Below, piece after piece: positions 54,315 to 64,000 of a stretch of 64,000 nt of DNA (position 1 is its first letter; the number at the start of each line of letters is the position of its first letter). The translations under genes were made by a program, and so were the position numbers. The DNA is taken from assembly GCF_002813555.1 (NCBI RefSeq), contig NZ_CP025057.1:62001-126000 (forward strand), read 5' to 3'. Origin of the DNA: Spiroplasma floricola 23-6 (GTDB lineage Bacteria; Bacillota_I; Bacilli_A; Mycoplasmatales; Mycoplasmataceae). The notes beneath the pieces were generated by a model that did not search any database, was not told where the DNA came from, and worked only from the letters and a program-made list of their open reading frames with translations.

Positions 54315-55928
54315 ATGTTGACAGGCTCATTGTTTATTGCTATTGGTATCTCTATTTTGTATTTATTTATGTTTTATACATCAGGGTTAATTGCAATAGA
54401 ACTTTTTAAATTTAAAATAAAAAATTACTTTGTAGCTATTGCTACAGGTTTTTTCAGTTATTTTACATTTCTTTCTGTATTTACATTTCCATTGCAACTT
54501 ATTTCAGTTTTACCTTATGTATTCTTTATTTACTATATTTTTGCAATATCTATAATATATTTACTATTTTGTTTTGTTTTTATGAGATTTTGATTGAATA
54601 CTAATTTTTTAAAATTAGACTCTTTATTTTTTATACTTGTGGTTTGTCTCTTTATAACTTTAAATTATTTTTCTATGACATATATTTCAAAAGAAAATTT
54701 TAGTAGACATAAAAATACATTAGCTATTTTATACTGATTGAAAGGAAACTCAGTTTCTTTTTTCAATGATTCTACACTATATAACTTTTTAGGATTTAAA
54801 CCATTTCAAGGATGATATAGTTTTCAATTATCAACTATCATGATTGCAAATGTTCAACCTTATCAATATAAAGATTTATTAATTCCTTTATCAATAATTT
54901 TAGATGCATTTTTATTATCTTCAATTTTCTTTACCTTTTATGAATCATTTTCATTGAAAACTAGAAATAAAAATAAAATTATTCTATTTTTATCAAGTTT
55001 GATATTGTTTATGATAACAAGATTGGTATTTTGAAAATTAGAATACTCAATATTTAGTGGAGATATGATTTTACTCTACTTGATCTTTTATGCTGTAATT
55101 ATGCTACTTAGATATACAACGTTTAATACTAGAGAAAGATATAATCCTGTCTTGATTGGTTTAGTGCTTGGAGGTTATATTTCATTTTCATGAGAAAGTT
55201 CATATCAAATACTTTTCTTGTTATATGCTTTTATTTTTATAATTCAGCGAAAATTCAGTCAAAACTTTACCAAAGATATTTTAAAGATTGTATTATTTCC
55301 AATGGTTTGTTTTATCTTCTATAATATTATTTTAAATCTTTATATACAAGTAATTGTATTTGGAGCAATTCTCTTTCTTATGATTATTACTTCTATATTA
55401 ATGAATAGAAAATATAGTTTTGTTATTAAGTTTGAGAATTTTTTAGAAAATAGAAGTATATTTACAGTTTTGTTTGTACCAATATTTTTTATGACCCTAT
55501 CAACAGCTTTTATTTTAGCTTTTAATGAAAATATAATTTCAGATAAATTTAACTCTCTAAATATTTTATATATTTGGCTTTCTGTAATCAAAAATAACAT
55601 TGCAAAGCAAACCTTAACGTTTATAATTTCAATGTCTTTATTAGCAATATCTTTCGTGTGAGTATTCTTTAGAAAAAGAGTAAAATGTGATTTATTAACA
55701 AATATAGTAGACTTATTTTTAATAAGTTATTTAACATTTTATAATCCAATATCAGTAAGATTTATAAATGTGTTTTATCCAAACATGTTTGAAACAAATG
55801 GAATAGTTTTACTTGTTCTAATATTTTCACTTCTGAACTCTATTCCATATTCAATTAAACAAAAAAAAGCAAAACAGGAAAATACTGAAGTTGTTGTGAT
55901 AAAAAAATATTCAAGATTAAGTTTTTAA
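54315..55928 (+). CDS. Large polytopic membrane protein of unknown function
   Basis: 537 residues, with about 13 hydrophobic helices spread over nearly the whole length and only short loops. Between helices 4 and 5 is a loop with aromatic and polar residues (STLYNFLGFKPFQGWYSFQLS). This plan resembles GT-C glycosyltransferases or O-antigen-polymerase-like proteins, but no catalytic motif is recognisable. Six or so TGA codons are Trp. AAGGTG precedes ATG 54315. It lies between a flippase-like gene and ligA; the stop is 10 nt before ligA, so ligA may be co-transcribed. Confidence 0.6.
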
Positions 55929-55938
55929 AGGAGCATAT

Positions 55939-57933
<1,995 letters not shown>

Positions 57934-57936
57934 ATA

Positions 57937-58227
57937 ATGAAAATAAATTTAGAATTATTAGAAGAGCTTCAAGAAGATGCAATGTTAACTTTAAGTAAAA
58001 AAGAACTGGAAAGTATTCTTAAATATGAAAATGATTTATTAAAAAAATTTGAAAAGGTTTTATCAGTTGATACAAACAATGTAGAGGAATTACATTATCC
58101 ATTTGATATTTTACAAACACACTTAAGAGAAGATGATAAGATTAGTGTTTTACCTCAAAGTGAAATTTTAAAGAATGCACCAACTATAGATGGTGACTTT
58201 TTAACAATTACAAAGGTGGTTAAATAG
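57937..58227 (+). CDS. gatC: Aspartyl/glutamyl-tRNA amidotransferase subunit C
   Basis: 96-residue small subunit that stabilises GatA with GatB in the GatCAB complex. It matches the family in length, in ALTLSKKEL-type start (AMLTLSKKELESILKYE) and in the C-terminal LREDDKISVLPQSEILKNAPTIDGDFLTITKVV. It lies 3 nt after ligA and 1 nt before gatA, in the usual C-A-B order. Confidence 0.92.
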   Translation: MKINLELLEELQEDAMLTLSKKELESILKYENDLLKKFEKVLSVDTNNVEELHYPFDILQTHLREDDKISVLPQSEILKNAPTIDGDFLTITKVVK

Positions 58228-58228
58228 G

Positions 58229-59698
58229 ATGAATTTTAAAAAAACTACATTAAAAGATGTTCATAATAAATTAATAAACAAAGAAATTAGTATTACTGAT
58301 TTAGTAGAAGATGTTTTAAAGACATCTGAAAAAGAAATGAAAAGTAATTTTTTAATTACTTTGTGTAAAGAAGAAGCATTAAAAAAAGCAAAAGAACTTG
58401 AAAAAAATATTGATAAGGAAAATATTTTGTATGGAATACCTTTTATTCATAAAGATAATATTTCTACAAAAGGAATTCTAACAACAGCTGGTTCTAAAAT
58501 TTTATCAAACTATGTTCCTTCTTTTAATGCGACTATTGCAGAAAAGTTTCTAGAATCAAACTCTATTATGATTGGAAAAGCTGCACTTGACGAGCTTTCA
58601 ATGGGAGGAACAGGATTATTTTCATTTAATGGGGAAGTAAGAAATCCATATGATAGTAATAGAATAGTTGGGGGAAGTTCAAGTGGTAGTGCTTATGCTG
58701 TTGCAAAAGGTATTGTTCCCTTTGCAACTGGAGGAGACACAGGAGATTCAATTAGAAAGCCAGCAAGTTTAAATGGTATAGTTGGTTTTAAACCAACATA
58801 TGGATCAATATCAAGGTATGGTGCAATTCCTTATGCTCCAAGTTTAGATCATTTAGGTTTTTTTACAAATAATGTTGAGGACTTGACTTATTTATGCGAA
58901 GCAACATATGCAAAAGATGATAAGGACTTTACATCAATTGATAATAGAGATGAGTTTGTAAAGAATATTAATAATTTAGATAAAAAAATTAAGTTTGGAT
59001 ATATTAAACATATTGAAAAATATTTAGATGGTCAATTAAAAAAAGATTATGAAAAACTATATGAGATTTTAAAAAAAGAAGGTCATGAAGTTCTAGAATT
59101 AGATTTTGACAAAAAATTATTACATGCTGTTCCTGCAACATATATGATGATATCTTTTGCAGAAGGAGTTTCAACACATTATAATTTAGATGGAATTAAA
59201 TTTGGTCTAAGAGCTGAAGGTAAAGATTATAGAGAAATAATTAAAAATTCTAGAACTCAAGGATTTGGAGATACTGTAAAGAGAAGATTTATTATAGGAA
59301 GTTATCAGCTTAAATCAAAAAATCAAGAAATTCTTTTAGCTAAATCAAAAAAAGTTAGAAGGTTAATTGTAGAAACTTTAGATAAATTATATGAACAAGT
59401 AGATATTTTAATCATTCCCCCAACATTTAAACCAGCACCAACTGTTAATAATGTTTATGGAGTAGATGTTGAACAAAAAGATGATAATGAAGGTTCGTTT
59501 GTTGAAGATGTTTTAATTTTAGCTAACTTTAATGGTATGCCCTCAATTACAATTCCTTTTACAACTCAAGATAATATGCCAATAGGAATTAATTTAAATG
59601 CAAAACCAAAAAAGGATTTAAAAGTTTTACAAGCAGCAAAATTTTTAGAAGAAATAATTTCAAAAAATTTTAGACAAGTAGGTGATTTAATTGAATAA
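58229..59698 (+). CDS. gatA: Aspartyl/glutamyl-tRNA amidotransferase subunit A
   Basis: 489-residue amidase-signature enzyme that frees ammonia from glutamine for GatB, converting Glu-tRNA(Gln) to Gln-tRNA(Gln). Lys75 (PFIHKDN), the cis-Ser in VGGSSSGSA (about 147-155) and nucleophile Ser174 are present. The usual DTGGSIR reads DTGDSIRKPAS, with Asp173 just before the nucleophile. It overlaps gatB by 8 nt. asnS at 30585 implies the complex mainly serves Gln-tRNA here. Confidence 0.95.
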   Translation: MNFKKTTLKDVHNKLINKEISITDLVEDVLKTSEKEMKSNFLITLCKEEALKKAKELEKNIDKENILYGIPFIHKDNISTKGILTTAGSKILSNYVPSFNATIAEKFLESNSIMIGKAALDELSMGGTGLFSFNGEVRNPYDSNRIVGGSSSGSAYAVAKGIVPFATGGDTGDSIRKPASLNGIVGFKPTYGSISRYGAIPYAPSLDHLGFFTNNVEDLTYLCEATYAKDDKDFTSIDNRDEFVKNINNLDKKIKFGYIKHIEKYLDGQLKKDYEKLYEILKKEGHEVLELDFDKKLLHAVPATYMMISFAEGVSTHYNLDGIKFGLRAEGKDYREIIKNSRTQGFGDTVKRRFIIGSYQLKSKNQEILLAKSKKVRRLIVETLDKLYEQVDILIIPPTFKPAPTVNNVYGVDVEQKDDNEGSFVEDVLILANFNGMPSITIPFTTQDNMPIGINLNAKPKKDLKVLQAAKFLEEIISKNFRQVGDLIE

Positions 59699-61139
59699 CT
59701 TTGAAGTAATTATAGGAATTGAAAATCATGTGGAATTAAAAACTAACTCTAAAATGTTTGGATTAGGTCCAGTTACATATGGAGAAATTCCAAATTCACA
59801 AGTTTCAGAAATTGATATGGGTTATCCAGGAACAATGCCTTCTGTAAATAAAGAGGGAGTTAGATTGGCTTTACTTGCATGTAACGCATTAAATATGATA
59901 ATAGATCCTGTTTTAAGATTTGATAGAAAAAATTATTTCTATCCAGATTTAGTAAAAGGTTTTCAAATTACACAACAATTTTTTCCTATTGGAAAAGAAG
60001 GTAAACTTGAAATTACTTTAGAAGATGGAAGTAAAAAAGTTATTGAAATTGAAAGATTGCATATTGAAGAAGATACTGCAAAACAAACACATAAAGGTGA
60101 TTTAACTTACATAGATTTTAATAGAAGTGGTGTTGGATTAGTTGAAATTGTTTCAAAACCATTCATAAGAAGTGCAAATGAAGCAGTGGAATATGTAAAT
60201 AAACTTAGAGAGATTTTATTATATCTTGGTGTAAGTGATGTCAAAATGAATGAAGGCTCATTAAGATGTGATGTTAATATTTCTTTAAGACCTTATGGAT
60301 ATTCAAAATTTGGTCCAAAAGTGGAAATCAAAAATTTAAACTCTTTAAATAATGTTAAAAAAGCAATTGAATTTGAAATTAATAGACAATCAAAAATTTT
60401 GCTATCAGGTTATAGTGTTCAACAAGAAACAAGAAGATTTGATGAAAGTACTCAAGAAACAGTTTTAATGAGAAAAAAAGATAATGCTATTGATTATAAA
60501 TATTTTAGAGAACCAAATATATTTCCAATTCAACTAAATGAAAAATGAATTAAAGAAGTTATAAATAGTTCTCCAGAGTTAGCTTCACAAAAAAGAGAAA
60601 AATATATTAAAAAATATCAACTTTCTAGTGAAGATACTAACTATATTCTTTCAGATTTATCCTTAGTTTACTTTTTTGAAGAATGTATAGAGTTAGGATC
60701 AGATGCAAAAAAAGTTGCAAACTATTTAATAACAGATATTAAATCTTTATTAAATAAAGATGGTATAGAGTTGAGTCAATCCAAACTTAAACCCAAAGAT
60801 ATTAGTGAAATAATTAAAATGTTAGAAGAAAACTTAATCTCTTCAAAACATGTGAAAGTAATTTTACCAATTGCTTTTGAAACTGAAAAAACTATAAAAG
60901 AAATTGTAGAAGAAAATAATTTAAAATTAATATCTGATGTAAAAGAAATAGAAAAAATGTTGAGCAAAATTATAGAACAAAATAGTTCTTTAATAAAAGA
61001 ACAATATGAACAAAGACAAGAAAGAGTTGAAAAAACTCTAATGGGTCAACTTATGAAAGAAACTGGAGGAAATGTAAATCCAACAGTAGCAACAGAAATT
61101 CTTATTAAAATGATTAAGGATTATTTAAAAAAATGCTAA
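59691..61139 (+). CDS. gatB: Aspartyl/glutamyl-tRNA amidotransferase subunit B
   Basis: 482-residue subunit that phosphorylates the misacylated tRNA's Glu and transfers ammonia to it. It begins NNFEVIIGIENHVELKTNSKMF, contains RFDRKNYFYPDLVKGFQITQQ and FNRSGVGLVEIVSKP, and ends in the helical YqeY/tail domain. The start is TTG 59691: no ATG exists before residue 23, and AGGTG lies 7 nt upstream. It overlaps gatA by 8 nt. TGA 60546-60548 is Trp. A bidirectional hairpin follows. Confidence 0.95.
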
Positions 61140-61157
61140 CGTAGTTAGCATTTTTTT
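61131..61157. terminator. Bidirectional terminator between gatB and ktrA
   Basis: AAATGCTAAC (61131-61140) pairs with GTTAGCATTT (61144-61153), loop GTA, with A- and T-runs on both sides. It serves both convergent genes. Confidence 0.9.
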
Positions 61158-61851
61158 ATTCTTCAGCTTCTTGTTCACCTCTAATTTTTAGAACTAAATC
61201 ATTTACTATATTATTTTTTGCATATACTCCAAGAATATCTCCTTCTTTTAAAATTGTATATTCATCTGGAAGTAAAGTTTTACCATTTCTTTTTATTTGA
61301 ATAATATTGAAGTCTTTATTAGAGCTTAAGCCAGCATCAAAAATTGATTTATCAATAACTTCTTCTTCTTTTACTGTAATACTTGTAAATACATATTCAT
61401 TATCAATTGATTGAACTTCACTTTCAATGTCAAACAATGATTTTGTAGCAACCATTTTACCTGTTATAACATCAGGAATAATAACTTTATCTTCTTCTAA
61501 ACCAAGAGCAAGCAAAATTCTTTTATGTCTTTCATCTCTTGCTTTAACTATAATATTTTCAACACCTAAATCTAAAAGATTTAAAACTGTTAAAATACTT
61601 GATTCCATATTTCCACCAAAACAAACAATAACTCCATCATATTGAGCAATACCATTTTTTTCTAAGGCATTTTTATTTGTAGCATCTAACACTATACCTT
61701 CAACAGATTCAAATTCATTAATATGTAAATTTAGTTTTTCTTCATCATAGTCAAATATTTTAATTAATTGTTTTTTTTCATCAAGTGTTTGAGCAACTGA
61801 TAAACCAAAGTAATTTGCACCAAATATAGCAAAACTTTTTTTTCTAGCCAT
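61156..61851 (-). CDS. ktrA: Potassium uptake regulatory subunit KtrA (TrkA-N/RCK)
   Basis: 231-residue cytosolic RCK protein that forms the ring gating KtrB in response to nucleotides. An N-terminal Rossmann (TrkA-N) domain begins KKSFAIFGANYFGLSVAQTL, a GxGxxG-type loop with Asn in place of the middle Gly. GIVLDATNKNALEKNGI and VCFGGNMESSILTVLNLLDLG follow, and a TrkA-C domain ends with YTILKEGDILGVYAK. It has no in-frame TGA. GGTG lies upstream of the start. It is divergent from ktrB and the promoters share the 90-nt gap. Confidence 0.92.
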   Translation of the reverse strand: MARKKSFAIFGANYFGLSVAQTLDEKKQLIKIFDYDEEKLNLHINEFESVEGIVLDATNKNALEKNGIAQYDGVIVCFGGNMESSILTVLNLLDLGVENIIVKARDERHKRILLALGLEEDKVIIPDVITGKMVATKSLFDIESEVQSIDNEYVFTSITVKEEEVIDKSIFDAGLSSNKDFNIIQIKRNGKTLLPDEYTILKEGDILGVYAKNNIVNDLVLKIRGEQEAEE

Positions 61852-61878
61852 ACGAGCACCAACTTTCTAACTCTTTAA

Positions 61879-61884
61879 ATTATA
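61879..61884 (-). promoter_or_regulatory. -10 element of ktrA
   Basis: TATAAT on the reverse strand, 27 nt from the ktrA start, facing away from the ktrB promoter. Confidence 0.5.
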
Positions 61885-61905
61885 CAACTCTTTTGAGGTT
61901 TAATG

Positions 61906-61911
61906 TATAAT
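61906..61911 (+). promoter_or_regulatory. -10 element of ktrB
   Basis: TATAAT 30 nt before the ktrB GTG start. With the ktrA element it makes a compact divergent promoter pair. Confidence 0.5.
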
Positions 61912-61941
61912 TTAATGTAGATTTGAAAGAGGTAGTTTTTT

Positions 61942-63588
61942 GTGAAAAATTCTTTAAGCACAGAGCAAGAAAATAGTAAAAAAAATAAAAAAGCTAAAGA
62001 ACCAAAAAAACAAAATGAAAAGTTTTTTTATAAATTAAAAAACTGATGACCTTTTTCTCGTGTTAGTGGAAGGATCATTATAGCATATGCACTTGCTATT
62101 ATAATTGGAGGTTTTTTACTTTCAATTCCTGGAGTTGTAAAGGATTCAAATAACTATTGAAACTTTATTACTGGAATGTTTACTGCATCAAGTGCAATAT
62201 CAGATACTGGTATTACAATTGTACAAACAAATACAGGATATTCATTTATTGGGCAATTATTAATTATTATTATGTGTCAAATTGGAGGTATTGGTATACT
62301 GACAATTAAAATATCACTTTTAGTTATGATTGGGAGAAAAATATCTCTGGATGATCAAAATATAGCCTCATCAGAAAGAGGTAACAATAGTTTATCAAAT
62401 ACAGTGGAAATGATTAAAGATGCATTTATTTTTTTAATTGGTTTAGAAATAGTTGGGTCAATTATTCTATTTTTTGGATTTTACTTTACTCCAATTGATA
62501 TTAATAATTTAGATGTATCAAAAGATTCTATTACAAATGCTTATAATGATTTTGGAAAATCTCTTTGAGCAGCTATTTTTCACTCTATAAGTGCTACAAA
62601 TAATGCAGGATTTGATATTGTAAGTGGAACTTCACTTGTTCCGTACAATCAAGCAGGTTCAGCTGGATATTTAATACAAGTGACTTTTTTATTTCAATGA
62701 GTTATTGGAGGTTTGGGTTATCCAACTTATCATGATATTAAGAAAAAAATTAAAGCAAGAAAACAAGGAAAAACTGTTAAATTCTCTCTATTTACTAAAT
62801 TAAATTTTATAACATATATAACACTATTTATATTAGGCCCAATATTGGTTTTTTTAACTGAATGATTAACTGTAGAAAATAGTAAAATTCTATTAGATGG
62901 TGTAGAGCAAAAGTATACTAAAATGATGGATGGGGGACAAGTTGTTGAAGTAAAAAAATGAATACCAACTGGTTGAAAACCTACAAATGTTTGAATAATG
63001 GACTTAATTTTTAATGTCTCTTCTACAAGAAATGCTGGTTTTGCAACAGTTGATGTTAATAACTTTACTGCTGGAAGTAAATTCATATTATCCATTTGAA
63101 TGTTTATAGGAGCTGCTCCTTCCTCAACAGCAGGAGGAATTAGAACAACTACTTTTGCAATATGTATTTTAGCTATTTTCTCAATTATAAGAAATAAAAA
63201 GTCAGTAGAAGCTTTTAAAAGAAAAATTCCAGATGAAACTGTAAAAAGATCATTTGCTGTAGTATTTATTTCATTCTTTATTGTTATTACAAGTATTTTT
63301 GTAGTTTATTTAGATAGTAATAAAATGCTATATGGAACTGACACTACTGAACATACAGAAGCAACTATTATTAAACTGATAATGTATGTATGTAGTGCTT
63401 TTGGAACGGTTGGGTTTCAACCATTTCCAAATGAACAAATAATTCAGTTGGGTGTTTTAAGCAAAATTATGCTAGTTCTTACAATGTTTATAGGACAATT
63501 AGGTATTTCAAATACATTACTTGCTTTTGTAAAACCTAAAAATAAACAGAATTATGGATATTTGGAAGAAGAAGTTACTATAGGATAA
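61942..63588 (+). CDS. ktrB: Potassium uptake channel subunit KtrB (TrkH/Ktr family)
   Basis: 548-residue K+ translocating subunit with four membrane-pore-membrane repeats. The filter segments SDTGI, NNAGFD, RNAGFA and GTVGFQ each keep the essential glycine. A lysine-rich cytoplasmic N-terminus of about 35 residues precedes the first helix. The start is GTG 61942, 8 nt after GAGGT; no ATG occurs until well inside the first repeat. Several TGA codons, including a TGA-TGA pair (KNWWPF), are Trp. It is divergent from its regulatory partner ktrA. Confidence 0.94.
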
Positions 63589-63657
63589 AATTATCTCAAA
63601 AAATTGAGGAATCCATTCATTTTTAACATTTATAAATGTTATATAACCAAAAAAAGT

Positions 63658-63685
63658 TTGACTTTTAAATTTAAAGTTGTATGAT
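63658..63685 (+). promoter_or_regulatory. Promoter of the P-type ATPase gene
   Basis: TTGACT (63658-63663), 16-nt spacer, TATGAT (63680-63685). It is the best two-box promoter match noted in the window. The 37-nt leader holds an AAGATT/AATCTT inverted repeat and GAGGTG as ribosome binding site. Confidence 0.6.
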
Positions 63686-63722
63686 AAGGTGGTTAAGATT
63701 TTAAATCTTTTGAGGTGTCAAA

Positions 63723-64000
63723 ATGAATATAAATGAAAATAAAAATGAGTTATCAGATGTAAAAACTGATAACGTATCTTTAAATCAAGAATGATATAAA
63801 CTTTCAAATAAAAAAATATGCAATATTTTTGAAGTTAATCCTGAAACTGGATTGAGTAATAAAGAAGCTAAAAATAGATTAGAAAAATATGGTCGAAATA
63901 TTCTTCCTAAAAGTAAAAAAACTAACTGATTTAAAATTTTTCTATTGAGTTTTTTAGATCCGTTAAGTTTAATTATGATTTTATCTGGATTGGTTTCTGG
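63723..64000 (+). CDS. Cation-transporting P-type ATPase (5' part)
   Basis: First 92 codons; the gene continues past the window. After a charged start, NIFEVNPETGLSNKEAKNRLEKYGRNILP is the cation-ATPase N-terminal domain (usual pattern GLSxxEAxxRLxxYGxNxLP). TNWFKIFLLSFLDPLSLIMILSGLVS is the beginning of the first transmembrane helix, typical of the calcium/magnesium (PacL/MgtA-like) group. Two TGA codons are Trp. The ion cannot be told from this part. A good promoter lies directly upstream, so it is independent of ktrB. Confidence 0.88.

Noticed and set aside
62730-63095. Reverse-strand open frame of 121 codons opposite ktrB
   Set aside because: It lies inside ktrB, whose filter segments and continuity with TGA as Trp are clear.
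63624-63641. TAACATT/AATGTTA inverted repeat after ktrB as a terminator
   Set aside because: The stem is short and A/T-only, and no T-tract follows.

Overview
The window is a low-GC, densely packed chromosomal segment of a mollicute. UGA is read as tryptophan throughout: secA, uvrB, uvrA, folC, lgt, rnr, nrdF, nrdE, ligA and others are continuous only if in-frame TGA codons are Trp. Gene content (duplicated lgt, DUF3137 proteins, PTS genes with hprK, class Ie nrdFIE) and the tmRNA tag core EMPAFMINN suggest the Entomoplasmatales/Spiroplasma-Mesoplasma group or its Mycoplasma capricolum relatives. I cannot fix genus or species. No rRNA, tRNA, CRISPR, prophage or insertion sequence is visible. 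The only stable RNA gene is tmRNA.

Layout. 1-8107: secA 3' end, then uvrB-uvrA-folC and a folate-type ECF S component, behind a structured uvrB leader. 8161-13945: hprK, two divergent lgt paralogues flanking trxB, whiA and a small XRE regulator. 14067-16873: two DUF3137 membrane proteins flanking a reverse-strand rhodanese-like gene. 16942-21730: secG-rnr-smpB, a frameshifted small membrane protein, three small reverse-strand genes and tmRNA (ssrA). 21774-26400: a degenerate GGDEF/EAL membrane protein, mgtE, trmB and a reverse-strand membrane protein. 26771-34899: deoD, tsaD, an RpiR regulator, an alpha/beta hydrolase, asnS, a family-2 glycosyltransferase, an RDD protein and a serine hydrolase. 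34912-41590: pcrA, ptsH, a long structured leader, then nrdF-nrdI-nrdE. 41696-47184: two tandem ABC ATPase/permease pairs. 47405-51362: ptsI, a frameshifted tag glycosylase, crr and a CPBP protease. 51387-61139: a pseudouridine synthase, a flippase-like protein, a polytopic membrane protein, ligA and gatCAB. 61156-64000: divergent ktrA/ktrB and the start of a P-type cation ATPase.

Functional links. HPr, enzyme I, EIIA and HPr kinase give the general PTS and its regulator. SmpB, tmRNA and RNase R give trans-translation and clearance of stalled mRNA. UvrA, UvrB, PcrA and LigA are repair enzymes. FolC next to a FolT-like S component suggests folate salvage and retention. The most notable points are a metal-ligand-free (V-P-K) NrdF behind an unassigned structured RNA leader with its own terminator, an Lgt paralogue missing a key histidine, and a GGDEF/EAL-like protein with no visible catalytic signature.
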